Below are positions 1 through 11,434 of a stretch of 64,000 bases of DNA, piece after piece. Each line of letters starts with the position of its first letter. Within the stretch, counting starts at the first letter, position 1. The translations under genes were made by a program, and so were the position numbers. The notes below the pieces were generated by a model. It searched no databases. It was not told the DNA's origin and saw nothing but the letters and a program-made list of their open reading frames with translations. Source of the stretch: Adiantum capillus-veneris (Eukaryota > Streptophyta > Polypodiopsida > Polypodiales > Pteridaceae). Location: positions 176,236,740-176,300,739 of the forward strand of contig CM043944.1 of the NCBI GenBank assembly GCA_014529385.2, given 5' to 3'.

Positions 1-1165
1 GGTGGGAACCCGACCCACGCTTGAGGTGCTTGTCATGCTTACTAACTAAGGTGCTTGTCGTGCTTGCTGACTAAGGTGTTTGAGGTTCTTGATGACTAAG
101 GTGCTTGAGGGGTTAAGGTGTTCAAAAAGTCAAATCACATCCCTACTCATGAGGGGGCAAGCCTTCATTGTAGGAGCTAGAGAGAGAACACACACAACCT
201 CACACAAGGCAATCTTGGTATAAAGAAAGCAACTAGGACACTTGCCAAGCTCCTCTTCATGTTGCCCGCATAGTGTGTCTAAAGCCTATTGGTTGGCCTC
301 CCAAGGGGTCCAATGATAATTTAGTTAATTTAGTTACTTTTTTATGCATTTATCAAGTCCTCTCTCTCAAAGGGTAAAGGGGAACACTTGTCCCAAGGCT
401 AGCATGCTTGCTTGATATGCACTCTGCATGTGATTGGCCAGGATCGCACGGGTCCAATGAGCTTCCATCTCGAGCTAGAAGAGGGGGTCGACCAAAGCAA
501 AGAGGGAGGCTTGGGGGGTATACTCCCCCCCCCCCCCCGCCACACACACACACACACACTCATTGTGTGATGTGCAAAGTATAAGAGCTCCATCTCCTTC
601 TCCAAGCTTATTGAGAAGTTGAGAGCCTACACCAACACTCTTGGCTATGGAATGAAAATCCAACCAAGAGCCATGCTCCAATGATTAAGCTTTTCATCTT
701 CATTACTATGCTATTATGTATGCTAACCAGGAAGAGTGATGATAAGAGAGGAACTATTTATTTCTCCTACAATGTTTCTTCTTCCTATTCCCCCTCATTC
801 CTCGCTAGCTCTCTCCACCTTTGAAGGTGTTTGAGTCCTTGGGACTGAGGTCGGGGATGGTTAATGATTTTTACAAAGTCTATGTTATGCTCGTGGTGCA
901 TGAAGCTTTCCATCTTCATTGCATCACCTAGGTCACAAGGAACACAAAGATTTTATTGTACCAAGTCTCTCTTGATGGGAGAATCTATAATACAAAAGCC
1001 TATTGGAGGGGGGACCGCGGCTCCACATAAATCCAGTCCTCAACTGTTGTCAAAGTTCTCTAAACTATCTCTCTTGCAAATTATTATTCATGCCAAGTCA
1101 ATTAAGTACTATGGTTATGTTGCTACCGCTAATTAGGTTCACCCTCTATGTTTTCAAAGTATGAG
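1..1165 (+). mobile_element. Partial 5' LTR of deleted chromovirus H
   Basis: This stretch matches, in order, the body of solo LTR G (49216-50937): the segment with the phrases 'aaggggtccaatga', 'tcaagtcctctctc', a C-run plus CA repeat at about 526-559, 'ctatggaatg' and 'cttgatgggagaatctata'. The start of the LTR lies outside the window. The match to G stops near 1165, about 60 bp before the expected LTR end, and the sequence then continues as the last few hundred bases of a chromovirus internal region. Small ORFs here run through the microsatellite and are not genes. Confidence 0.8.
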
Positions 1166-1558
1166 CCTTGTCAATGCTTGCAATGCTACATTAGAGTAAG
1201 CTAATGTACATGTTTCTTGTAAATGATCAATGTTTTTTTCTTATCAAACTTAAGTCTCTTTTTATTGTGCACAAATTTAAATAGTATGCATGCTTTCAAT
1301 CATGTTTGTGATGACAACGTCTCTCAAACACTAGGTAGAATTTGTCACTCTACTTTTGAAGAATGAAATGGACTAAAGAGCAGACATGCTTGCAAAATCT
1401 ACGTCGCCCAAGAACCAAATGGATTAGTGATCCATCTTGCAACGATGTCGTAGGGTAAAAAGGGATCCTCTATGCACTAAGAAACATTAACTAATGACTA
1501 AGGCTTTATCTCTTCTACCTCATAGTCGAGGACTACTTTGATTTCAAGAGAGAGGTAA
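1166..1558 (+). mobile_element. Residual internal region of element H with polypurine tract
   Basis: This is the untranslated tail of a chromovirus, comparable to 47070-47452 in element D: both have 'ccttgtcaatgctt', 'attgtgcacaaat', 'tatgcatgct' and 'ctacctcatagtc' in the same order. It ends with the purine run AAGAGAGAGGTAA at 1546-1558, immediately before a TGTCATAA LTR start. All of gag-pol is missing, so a deletion joined the 5' LTR directly to the last 0.4 kb of the internal region. Confidence 0.8.
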
Positions 1559-2356
1559 TGTCATAAAATATAATATCTAACCAACCCAAGTTGTTTTTTC
1601 ATCTTAAACTGATCATTTAATGTGGGAGAGTAAACGGGAACAAGGGTTAGGATATAGACATGTGCTTATGGATCTATCTCAACACGGGGCCAAGGTTAAA
1701 GGGGTCCAAATGAGAGATGATTTATCAAAGAGCAAGTCTAGCTAATGGAGCTTAGAGACCTTAGGGTTAGCTTCATTAAAGACCTCCAATAGCTAAAGTT
1801 AAAAGTACTTTGACCTTAGGAAAGCTAGGGTTGTGCTTGAGGTGGGAACCCGGCCCAGGCTTGAGGTGCTTGTCGTGCTTGTTGACTAAGGTGCTTGAGG
1901 TGCTTAATGACTAAGTTCCTAGGTAGTCCATGACTAAGGTGCTTGAGGGGTTAAGGTGTTCAAAAAGTCAAATCACATCCCTACTCTTGAGGGGGCAATC
2001 CCTCATTGTAGGAGCTAGAGAGAGAACACACACATCCTCACACAAGGCAAGCTTGGTATAAAGAAAGAAACTAGGACACTTGTCAAGCTCCTCTTCATGT
2101 TGTCCTCATAGTGTGCCTAAAGCCTATTGGTTGGCCTCCCAAGGGGTCGAATGATAATTTAGTTAATATAATTAATTGTTTATGCATTTATCAAGTCCTC
2201 TCTCTCGAAGGGGAAAGGGAGACACTTGTCCCAAGACTAGCATGCTTTCTTGATATGCACTTTGCATGTGATCGGCCAGGCTTGCATGGGTCCAAGGAGA
2301 TTCCATCTTGAGCTAGAAGAGTGGGTCGACCAAAGCAAGGAGGGGCTAGCTTGGGG

Positions 2357-2405
<49 letters not shown>

Positions 2406-2411
2406 ACACAT
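1559..2411 (+). mobile_element. Truncated 3' LTR of element H
   Basis: It begins TGTCATAAAATATAATATC after the polypurine tract, as do the LTRs of C and G. It repeats the sequence at 1-540 from 'ggtgggaacccg' (1843) onward, so the two LTR copies can be compared directly. The match ends in a CA repeat at 2358-2410; the U5 half is missing. Confidence 0.8.
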
Positions 2412-2833
2412 GTGTCGCTTTCATCAATGGCTTAGAGTTCAAGGAATGGATACTACATGGATGGTAGGTATAAGCCAAAAAGTTTTAAGTAGGACATGTA
2501 TAACAAATGATAGGTTTGTTGACACCTGTAATATGTATCAAGGCTAACAAATATGTTGTCTTGTTTATATGGATGCAGGTGAGGACTCTATCTTTACCTA
2601 GGATCTTTTTGGCTAAGCTATTGTCCACACTGTTGAAACTAGCCTCTTTCACTTTAGAATAAGTTTTTCTTGACTATCTTATATACAAAACACTAGAATG
2701 ATACCTCATTCTCACTATGATGTACGAAAATGAATCAAAGACTGAGTTTTTTTGTGCTAATAATTGTCCTTTGTTTGAAGCAGCTGTCTTTTGAACGGTT
2801 ATGTTCTCTTGTGTATAAGTATAAGTCTAAAAA

Positions 2834-2878
<45 letters not shown>

Positions 2879-3339
2879 ACACACATTTTTTGGTAAGGTC
2901 ACACACACACACACACACATCCAAGTCAGGTGCACAAACTCATACATCAAGCTGGAAAAATAGCTCAAATACTTAATTATTATCAATCTTAATTATAGGC
3001 TAAATAGAATCTAAATGCATTGGCTGGGCTGAAACTTTTCTGTTACAGACAACTCAGGATGCATGCATTGATGTAGGGCTAGGAAAGAGGCTCATCATTT
3101 GCCCAAACAAAGTAAACTTTCTATTTTCATATGGATGAAGTTGATGCTATTCATGATGATAAATATTTGTAAACACTATACTTGATGTTTTTGTGAAGTT
3201 CACAAGTACTTTGATATATATTTATCCAATTGTCCACATTTTATCAATCTTGAGGGCTATTGCTCATAGATGATGCATCCATTGTTAAGTATGGAGCTTG
3301 AGTTACCCCTTGTAATTTTTAGTATTAAAAACACACATT
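2412..3339. repeat. AT-rich spacer with two CA microsatellites
   Basis: No gene was recognised. Two CA repeats are present, at about 2836-2884 (one CATA interruption) and 2899-2920. The Thr-His reading frames across them are products of the repeat. Confidence 0.7.
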
Positions 3340-3839
3340 TGTAAGGCCCATGTAATGAGGAGAAGCCATCGTGTGTGAGAACTCTCCAAAAAACCAAAAA
3401 TTCACGTCGGAAGATTTCTTTTCGCCGAAATATTATGGTCGGTCAGTGATTGGAAAATGGTTGAAAAACGACTCCGGTGGCTGGTAGTCAATGGCTGTGG
3501 GCCAATTTCAAGGTGGACTTGTCTTCCCAAGGAGAGTCCAACATGGACTTGTCTACACAAGGGAGGCTACACATGGCTACCTCTCATGAGAGAGGGCAAC
3601 TCTTTTGGCCTACAAAAGGAGGCCTCTTCTACACATAAAATGAATTGTGTGCACTGTGAAATTGATGCAACAAGGTGGGTGTGAGGTGGTGAGAGTGAAG
3701 CAAGGCAGGAGCTCTATTAAGGGTATAATCCCTTTGTAATGTACTTCTTGTTTGAAGTATTAAATCCATTGAGTGGTTGATTTCCCGTGGATGTATCCCA
3801 CATTGGGTGAACCACGTATATTATGTGTACTCTCTTCTT

Positions 3840-3923
<84 letters not shown>

Positions 3924-4015
3924 CTATACTCTATAATCTCTCGTATGTGAAAATTTTTTCTCTCCATTAAGTAAGCTACTCTACTATCTACTTAGCTACG
4001 TCCTATTTCCTAGCA
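3340..4015 (+). mobile_element. Probable 5' LTR of Copia element 1
   Basis: The right boundary is supported: the sequence ends in ...TAGCA, followed by a two-base spacer and a tRNA-iMet primer site, then a Copia gag. The left boundary at TGTAAGG (3340) is an estimate, chosen because it starts with TG and gives a typical Copia LTR length. A CT repeat of about 77 bp (3844-3920) lies inside. No second LTR was found. Confidence 0.5.
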
Positions 4016-4017
4016 AC

Positions 4018-4029
4018 TGGTATTAGAGC
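4018..4029 (+). other. Primer binding site, initiator tRNA-Met type
   Basis: TGGTATTAGAGC differs by one base from the TGGTATCAGAGC site typical of Copia and chromovirus elements. It lies two bases after the LTR end and about 60 bp before the gag ATG. Confidence 0.75.
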
Positions 4030-4088
4030 AAGGTTTGCTCATAGCTAAAGTATCTCAAGGAAAGGATTCCTTGAATTGAGTGGGAGTA

Positions 4089-4697
4089 ATGGTGAAGGAA
4101 GGGAAGCTCAAGATTGAGAAGTTCAACGAAGAAAACTACCAACATTGGAAGATGCAGATTGAAGACAATCTCTGCGAGAAGGACCTTTATTTGCCACTAG
4201 GCGGTTTTGCAAAGAAGCCCGCAACAATGGCAGATGAAGCATGGCTTGTTCTTGTTCAAAAGGCATTAGAAACAATCTGGATAATCTTGGCGTCAACGGT
4301 GGCCTTCAACGTTTTGGAGATGAAGACCACAGAGGACTTGATGAAGTCACTTGACCACCTCTACGAGAAAGCATCAGCATCGTATAAGGTATTTCTCATG
4401 AAGTGCTTGTTCAATAAAAAACTGGCACAGAGTGGTTCAATTGCAGAACACCTAAATGACTTTAACACCAACATAAGTCAACTTCGATCGGTGAAAGTCA
4501 ATGTCGATGACAAAGTGCAAGCTCTCCTTATACTATCATCTCTATCGGATAGTTTGGAGAACCTTGTGATGGTTGTAAGTAACTTTATCTCTGGCACAAA
4601 TACTCTTAAGTTTGATGATGTTGTGGGTGTTCTCTTAAGCAAGGAAATGCAAAGGAGAAGCACAAATGAATCATCAAGTGTTGCATTGTCAGTGTAA
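4089..4697 (+). pseudogene. Copia Gag (UBN2-type) with broken 3' end
   Basis: The frame from ATG 4089 encodes about 202 residues of a Copia capsid. FNEENYQHWKMQIEDNL near the N-terminus matches the usual 'F-G-NY--W---M---L' opening, and the middle has the '-L--L---SLP' type region, here ILSSLSDSLENLV. Gag packages element RNA into virus-like particles. The frame stops at 4697. In another frame a zinc knuckle begins (CWNCGKKGH, about 4790), but a local duplication and a Cys-to-Phe change have broken its last position. I chose ATG 4089 rather than the upstream GTG because it is the first Met after the primer site. Confidence 0.8.
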
Positions 4698-5117
4698 ACA
4701 AGAAAAATACCTAAGCAGAGGTTCAAAAACCAAAAGGATTTTGATCGCTCAAGGAGGAGCAAGTCACACACAAAGTCAGTTCTTGAATGTTGGAACTGTG
4801 GCAAGAAGGGCCATGTGGGGGCCATGTTAAGAAGGATTTTTTGTCAAAGAAGAAAAAGGAGTCGAGGTCTCAAGACAACAAGCCAACATCGAAGACCAAT
4901 GTGGTAGGTAAAGTAGAGCAAGATGCTCTAATTCTCTTATTAGACAATGTGTCTAAGTCCTAGATAGTGGATTCAGGGGCTTCATTCCATGCGACACCAC
5001 ATAAGCATCATTTCCAAGATTACACCAAAGGTAATTTTGGGTATGTATACTTGGGAGATGATGAAGCTTGTGAAATTGTTGGCAAAGGTACATTTTTTGT
5101 AAAAACTACAAATTTTT
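4698..5117 (+). pseudogene. Copia zinc knuckle and aspartic protease remnant
   Basis: After the gag stop, shifted frames read a broken CCHC knuckle, a Lys/Ser-rich linker and then IVDSGASFHAT (about 4970-5000). The last is the DSGA active-site motif of Copia proteases, which mature Gag-Pol. The residue before the motif has become a stop codon. Similarity fades after about 5115; integrase and reverse transcriptase are not found downstream on this strand. Confidence 0.75.
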
Positions 5118-5812
5118 AGATCTAGTCCGTGAGCTAGAGTCCACATAGGAGGGAGAGGAGGGAACTCCATTGGCAACATGAATCCTAAAATTTGGGGTGC
5201 AAAATACAATTGGCACACATCAACTAAACTCACAAGAAAATGTGTAGTCTCAACTAAGCCTTAGATGCTTTAGCTTACAACAAACATGTCATCAAGAACC
5301 ATTGTAAGGTTGAATCCTCAAATGGAGGTTTATTGAAGGACCAAATAAAGGGTTTTAATATTTTTTATTCTACTTTTAAGGAGATGGCATGTCCTTCTGA
5401 AAAGTTCAAGACTCATCTTCTTGCTTGAACTCTCTAGACAGGCCTTTGTATAAGATCTTTTGATGTTAATGTAAGTCCAAACTGGTGGTGGCACATGTGA
5501 CGCAAATGTGGAGTAGGAGGAGAAGGTGGTGGTGTTGTGGAGGAGGAGGGGGCCGTTGAGATTCTGGGGGAACATAGTGGGGTGAATGTGGAGGTGGATG
5601 CTGGTGGTGATGCATATTTGGGGGGGGGGGGGGAGGGGGGGGGAGGGGGGATTGATGGGGTTCTTGTGATACGTGATGGTGATGGTGGGGGGTGAAGGAT
5701 GTTGAACAAATTTTGGCAGTTCATTGTAGTGCTAGTGGTGTTTGTTGTGTAATATCACATGTACAAGAGTCTAGAGAGGGGTTGGATGCACAATATGGTG
5801 GTGATGATGAAT
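5118..5812. repeat. Unclassified spacer with G-rich tract
   Basis: No protein family was recognised. A run dominated by G (about 5617-5650) and GGT/GGA-rich sequence (5485-5700) give a proline-rich frame on the minus strand, which I attribute to base composition. Confidence 0.5.
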
Positions 5813-5813
5813 C

Positions 5814-6175
5814 TTATTGTGAAAGATAATTGCAAGAGGAGTATGTAGAGGAAATGATGGGTCCAAGAAATTGGACATCAGCAGGATCACTAACATCATG
5901 AAGACTCAATTTTAAATCTGTTTCCATGGGAATGGAAATATGTTTGCAACCCTCAAGTCCAAACTTATGTAGCAATGTCTCTATGTAACGTGTCTGACAC
6001 AAGTCAATACCACGCTTAAACTATATATCCAAGTAAGGATGCAGCAGCCCCAAATCTTTCATTTTGAAAGTAACATTCAAATCAACCTTAAATTCAACAA
6101 TATGTCTCTCATTTGGTCCAGTGATTAGCAAATCATCCACATAGAGAACGATAATGAGAAGTACATCACCCTCAC
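5814..6175 (-). pseudogene. Copia reverse transcriptase fragment
   Basis: On the minus strand the sequence around 6130-6160 reads VLYVDDLLITG, the YVDD catalytic motif of Copia reverse transcriptase. It is followed by QTRYIETLLHKFGLEGCK and then PMETDLKLS, the usual end of that domain. In-frame stops interrupt it. It lies opposite to Copia element 1, so it is either a separate element or an inverted piece. Confidence 0.85.
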
Positions 6176-6178
6176 GCT

Positions 6179-6480
6179 TTACATACAATGTGCTTTTTGT
6201 TGGACCGGCAAACTATGATGAGGAAAGATAGCTTTAAGAAAGAGAACTACAGGTTGATGTGTTGTGAGAGTTTTTTGCCATGGAATAAAGTATGCTTGCT
6301 TGGAAAAACGATCAATAACAACCCATATCATATCATACTTGTGAATAGTTAGTGGAGAACAAATAAGAACATCATAGAAATGTATTTCAAAGGTCTTGTA
6401 AGATGTAGTTTCTACCGCTTTAATCTTTTGGCAAATCAAACAAGATGAAACATGTTATTCACTTCTTGGTATAATATCAT
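6179..6480 (-). pseudogene. Ty3/gypsy integrase core fragment
   Basis: The minus strand encodes CQKIKA, then MIWVVIDRFSKQAYFIP and FLKAIFPHHSLP. These are hallmarks of the catalytic core of plant chromovirus integrases (usual form 'IWVVVDRFSKQAHFIP'). The DDE core is incomplete. With the protease and knuckle pieces up to 7.35 kb on the same strand, it forms one scrambled gypsy remnant. Confidence 0.85.
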
Positions 6481-6729
6481 TTTTATGATCTTCAAGGCAT
6501 AAAGGTGGTATTTTAAGAGGAAAAACATGCATTAAACAATCTTTAAATTGTGAGAGAAAATCATCATGTGAGGAGTGATGGTTTACAAGCACTAGGTATG
6601 TTTTCGTTTGCCTTTTAATTGTTCGTTTTGGTTGGAGTGTGAGAAAATAATGGAACTTTTTTATATTCTAGAATTTCTTGGATGAAGAACGTTTTATTTT
6701 CATGAGTGAGAATCAAAGTTTGTTTTTTG

Positions 6730-7020
6730 TAATTGATTGGTAGAATAAATTCATTTCAAAAAGGCATTCCTAAAATCATATAAACACCATGCAATGGTGC
6801 AACTAAAAATGTACGTGTATGAAAAAAAATCACCAATGCAAACTTCAGCAATGACTTGAGTTTTATAGTTGAAATGTTGATTATTAAAAATAGTCTTTAA
6901 TTTGTGAGGTGAAGAGAATTTACAAGGAGAGACTTGTTGTGCCAATCATGCAGAGATGAAATCATGGCTACTACCATCATCCAAGAGAATTGTGATATCT
7001 TCAACCTGAACTATGCCTTT
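6730..7020 (-). pseudogene. Ty3/gypsy aspartic protease fragment
   Basis: Minus-strand translation gives ILLDDGSSHDFIS, the chromovirus protease active-site region (normally 'DSGSTHNFIS'; the Ser of DSG is Asp here), then HKLKTIFNNQHFNYKTQVI. Stops are present. The piece lies upstream, in transcription order, of the integrase fragment at 6179-6480; reverse transcriptase and RNase H are deleted between them. Confidence 0.7.
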
Positions 7021-7224
7021 CACTTTGAGTAAAGTGTATAGAAATATAGGAAAACCTGGAGAAGGGTTGTCATTAGCATCATACTCAAGATCATAGCCCT
7101 CACCATGATTGGATTCAACTTCATTGTCGTTGGGAATAGTATCTTTGATGAGGTTATCTTATGCACCATTTGGGTAGTTGTTGTTGAATTATCTTTGTGA
7201 ATGATCTTTGGTTGGAATTGCATG

Positions 7225-7345
7225 ACTCGATTGGGTTGGCCATTGGAATGACCATCGCTCTTAGTAGAACTATTTGGACACTTATCTGCATAGTGGCCAA
7301 ACTAAAAACATTTAAAACATTCTACCTTTTTAGTACCATTGAAAG
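7225..7345 (-). pseudogene. Gypsy gag zinc-knuckle fragment
   Basis: The minus strand reads VECFKC, then in a shifted frame a GHYADKCPN-like end of a CCHC knuckle. One frameshift lies inside the finger. It belongs to the same remnant as the protease fragment just downstream on that strand. Confidence 0.55.
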
Positions 7346-7399
7346 GTTGAGCAAGATGTTGATTGTTGGAAGGATTTCGGTTGCCCCTCTGCTGCATGT

Positions 7400-7789
7400 G
7401 GTTCTTTGTGTTTCCGTGGGGCTAAGAAGGTGTAGCAAAATTATCAAATATGCATCTCTTAAAGAAGGTGTGGCTTTTATTCCTCCAAAGTTAGCACAGA
7501 AAGGAACCTTGGTTAATGGGCATTATGTAGCTAGAGGAATCTTTGATGATCCAAGGTTGAAGGGACTTAGGTGAAACTTGTATATATTTTTGGCTTTCGC
7601 TTTGCTAAATTGCAGGTGTCCATTGCGAGCAAGACGGTGGAGGGGAATGAGTTGTATTGGGTTTTGGAAGATTATTACATGTTAAGTAATATGAGGTGGA
7701 AATGTGTACGCTTTGACATACGTGTTGAAGGCCGGGAACTTGCCTGTGCACTATGTGTGAGCCCCAAAAGGCTGCAAACACACCACTAG
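7400..7789 (+). other. Unrecognised ORFs, possibly a captured gene fragment
   Basis: Two adjacent plus-strand frames are open: one ends at 7574 (contains GVAFIPPKLAQKG), the next runs 7571-7789 (contains VEGNELYWVLEDYYML). Neither matches a family I know. Between them, TTGCTAAATTGCAG followed by G (about 7602-7616) looks like a plant intron acceptor. One reading is two exons of a host gene fragment picked up by a mobile element; chance open frames are equally possible. Confidence 0.25.
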
Positions 7790-7932
7790 AAGAGCCTAGC
7801 AAGCTCAAAGGGGCAGGGGTGTGTCACTCACCGCTCAATGCTTCCATCATGAAGAATCCAGTGCTGCGAAGAAGAAGGAGTCACGGCCGATTCCACGCTC
7901 AAACGCCTCGCCGTTGTAGATGTCGTCGCAAT

Positions 7933-7938
7933 GCTCTC

Positions 7939-8034
<96 letters not shown>

Positions 8035-8056
8035 GCATACACACACACACACACCC
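7933..8056. repeat. CT microsatellite followed by CA microsatellite
   Basis: About 100 bp of CT repeat (7933-8033, one G interruption) is followed by a short CA repeat (8039-8055). The Ser-Leu and Arg-Glu frames across it are repeat artefacts. Confidence 0.95.
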
Positions 8057-8059
8057 ATG

Positions 8060-9340
8060 AGCACACGAAGGAGAAGGAGATAGAGATGGAGCAAGAGCAC
8101 TTCTTAGCTTACACCTCTCAAAATGAGGATTTTTAGGTCAAACGGACCTTTTATAAGAGTTCAGCCTATTCACACATGGGCACCCACAGTGGTCGATCGT
8201 TGCACAAATATTATAAAAATAAGAATTAAACAGTTGTAAAGGTCAAAAACTAAACAAGTTTAGGGTCGCTAATTTAACGGTCAAAAGGCAATAGAGGTCA
8301 ACTATTAATACCATGGGCAAGCTTCTCAATATTCTCTGGTCAATTAAGCTGTTTAATTGCGAGAGCCAAGTATTTCATGTCCAAGGGCTGACTAGTGGCT
8401 ATACCTAGAAGAACTTGTAGTTAAGCTATGTTAAAAGGAATTGCTCATGAATCATTGCCTAACTTATTTCCTTTTCTTTGACCCCCCAAAGTCTGTTCAC
8501 ATTGATTCAATTGTGATGTGTGTGCTTATTTTGTATGTCTTTGGTCTTTTGATTTTCAAGGAAAAGCGCCCACACTGGGAACCTCTAGGGCTCTAGTACC
8601 ATAGGCAATACATGTGAGTGAATTACCAAATCAAGCTCGGATTTCTCTTCCAACTACAGATTTTACATTGTGGAACTTTTGACTTTTTTTATAAAAAATT
8701 GTTCATTTTTAGCATTTTAATTTTGTAACTTTGGGGGGTCATATAACACTGTTACCCTCCCCAGGCTCATCACACTAGTAAACTCCCTTTATAATACTTA
8801 AGCTAAAGGCCAGTAGGGACTAAGCCCACTAGAAAGCCCTAGTACATTGCACACAATGCTGCCTAAATTGGATTAAGAACCTAAAGTAACCATTATTAGG
8901 AAGGCATTCCCCATGGTAATAAGAGAAGATCTCTAACTCCTAACTTGGTCAAACTAGCTTAGTCAGACTGCTTGATTTTTTAACCTAGACAAGGGGTTAT
9001 GACAAAAAATTATATAGAATCTAATGTTTAATCTAAGCAAATGTGCGGAATATTGTGCTACCAATCACATATAAAGCAATATAACATGGATGCAAAAACA
9101 GAGACAAGGGGCAATGCAAATGTTCAAGAAACACATGTTTGTGCTTGATTTGAAGAGTGAACGAGAGAAAGATTCCATGAAGTTCCAAATCCTAACAACA
9201 GCAACATGTTCTTGTACACACTAGAGGTAACACAAAGAATACCTCTAGGAGACACATCAGTGGGAAGAGGCACAAACCCTTATTGAACACAATCAAACAA
9301 CATAAGGAACCCTAACCTAATTATTTGCACTCCCCCTAGA
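8060..9340. other. AT-rich region without a recognisable gene
   Basis: No ORF of note, RNA gene or known repeat was identified on either strand. It may include the outer end of element A's LTR, whose left boundary I could not place. Confidence 0.4.
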
Positions 9341-9343
9341 GAG

Positions 9344-10049
9344 TCAAGGGAATAGGATATTGTAGAGATTGGGAGAAATTTCTAAGGCTAAACCCCTATC
9401 GTTGTTATCATCAAGAAAAACAAAGTCATCATTCGTGAGACCATATGTGCCATCCATGTAATCATGTAACTCTTCCTCATCATTAGAGGCACAAATGTTC
9501 ACTAAGAACATCACTAGACGCCTATAGTCATCTTGGTCAAGAGGGTAAATTTTTGCAATTGGAGAGACATCCTCTATTAAGTATGGATCAATCATGGTCA
9601 AGAGATGTATCAGCCATTCTAAATCCTCAAAATTCCTCTCACACGCTAGCGTATCTACCAAATCCCAATTCACATGCAAGCACCGAGTAGACTATGTGAA
9701 ACACTTGTGCAAAGTAAAGAGGTTACCTCTCACCCAAGGTAGGAGTGGATGAATCTATCATACTAGTCATATCTATACACACAGATAGATCATGGTTAGA
9801 GTGCAAATAATATAAGGGTCGTGTCAAAAGGTCGTATCCTTGTGCATAATGTGTTTTTATGATTTTGGGTCATGTACTAGAACTTGTAGGTTTCCAGATT
9901 TTTGTTTGGTGGCTCTTGCTCTTTTACTTTTTAATGTTTGTTTTTTGTGAGTATAGGGCTTTATATATACATTCCCTAAGATTGGGAGATTGAGAGGTCA
10001 GGGAGGAAGGTTGAGAGGGGAGCAAGTGAATTATGGATGTCAGCAAACA
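9344..10049 (-). mobile_element. Probable 3' LTR (at least U3 part) of element A
   Basis: Read on the minus strand, a purine tract (AAGAAAAGGGGGA, complement of about 10051-10063) is followed by TGTTTGCTGACATCC at 10049, a normal polypurine-tract/LTR junction. About 80 bp further on, TATATATAAAG (complement of about 9959-9970) would serve as a TATA box. The left end and a target duplication were not found. An open minus-strand frame at 9344-9679 (111 codons) has no recognised similarity. Confidence 0.45.
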
Positions 10050-10063
10050 CTCCCCCTTTTCTT

Positions 10064-10690
10064 GGGTAGATCATACCTTTTGGAATGATGTCGTCACCTT
10101 TTGAATGTTCCAAGTTGTTATGGGTGAAGGCTTTAACCAATATTTTTTTACCACCCTATGCGTTTCATCTAGTTTTTGCAAGGGTGGTAAGGTACTCTCC
10201 CATGATTTTATTTGCAACATTGTCGTAGGTGGTGAACTTACACTAGGAGGTTCAAATTATTTTTTGTTTGTATGGATATGTACAATGGTAGGTGGAGGTT
10301 GTGTCAAAGCTTCTATTTCCGTATATGAGAACTACATGAAGAGCACGAAGTTTCATTTGACTTCCCTGTTCTTGAGCTAGGTGGAACAAATCGTTCTTTC
10401 TTTGATACCCAAACTAGCTCTAGAGCGGGTGTGTAGCATTTCGTGATTTTTTCCTTTCCGCGGTCTTCAATTTGTTTTGGAGCTACATGATTGGGCTCAC
10501 ATGGGTCAGGTGACAGGTAAGAGCACAATTTACGTTCTAGCACCCATTGATCCTTTCCTTCATTGTAGCCTTGGGCTTCCAATAGTTTTTTAGGAATCCA
10601 ATGCAATGTTTCTTTACATTTCTTGGGGCGAGTGGGACGTCTCTTACCAAGCTCCTCTTTTTTAGCACTAGCAAGGTTGCTAAAGAAGCT
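10064..10690 (-). mobile_element. 3' untranslated part of element A
   Basis: This links the second protease domain to the putative polypurine tract. A minus-strand frame (10313-10606) is open for 97 codons without recognised motifs and may be the eroded C-terminus of the polyprotein or chance. Confidence 0.4.
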
Positions 10691-11383
10691 TTAGGGATGG
10701 ATCCACTTGTATGTTTTCTTTGTTATATTAGGATGGGTCTTGTGTGTCTCAAGCTTTATTTCAACTACAAAAGTTGAAGCTCTAGAGAGTTCGGCTATGG
10801 GGACATATGGTTCAAGCTCCTGAACATGCAATGTTTTTGGTTTTATTTCCTTAGGAGGTAATATCTCAGGGACTATGGCTTGAATGGCAGGGCTAAGAGT
10901 TGGTTTCTGCATTGTGACACCCCCAGTCCCCCAATCAATAGTGCATTTGGTGGTTATCATCCACCTGCATCCTAGGTTTATATTACCCTCCATAGTCCCA
11001 GCAGGCATGACCAAAAAGACTTGAGCTACAACCCCATTGTCATAACTGATAAAAGTGTGCCAGGTACCAAAAATGACAGTTTTTTTCTTGTTGACATCCT
11101 TGACTTGGATAGTACTCTTAGATAGGGATGGCTTTCCCAATTGACACCACACTTCGTATGACAATAGATTATATTTAGCACCCATGTCTAACAAGGCGTT
11201 ATATAGCACTTTCCTATAGGTGCTATTTAGTTCAATAGGGTATCTTAGAGGTGTGTCAGAGTCCAACCAATCATCCTCTTTTTCAACGTGGAATGCATGT
11301 GTAACTCCGAGGTTGGTCTCTCGTTGGCGTCTTATGCGTTGTTGTCGCTCCTTAGCCTCAGCTTGAGCTTGTATCTTCTTCAA
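10691..11383 (-). pseudogene. Post-integrase retropepsin-like domain of element A
   Basis: The frame begins with a charged linker (KIQAQAEAKERQQRIRRQRE) and then YNALLDMGAKYNLLSYEVW, a retropepsin active-site region in which DSGA has become DMGA. About 75 residues later NLGCRWMITTKCTIDW takes the place of the C-terminal 'LG-PW' segment. Element B has the same order: linker with EAQAEAKER, LLDSGAQTNLLSL, then LLGQPW...MIDW. The domain lies after the integrase, whereas gypsy proteases normally precede the reverse transcriptase, and A also has a protease there (15182-15529). The function is unknown. The Ser change suggests that A's copy is inactive or non-catalytic. Confidence 0.7.
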
Positions 11384-11434
11384 TTTTGTTTGTGCCTTGG
11401 CTGCTTTTTTTTTATGGATGGCATGTAGTTCCTC

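Noticed and set aside
2730-2986. Thr-His and Val-Cys repeat ORFs (also at 2191-2478, 47710-47999, 49899-50443)
   Set aside because: They are translations of CA/GT microsatellites.
7753-8136. Ser-Leu and Arg-Glu repeat ORFs (also at 3773-3970, 51043-51465, 52038-52908)
   Set aside because: They are translations of CT/GA microsatellites; the frames are not conserved elsewhere.
10105-10380. Plus-strand ORF near the left end of element A
   Set aside because: It lies antisense in the 3' untranslated part of A and has no recognised motif.
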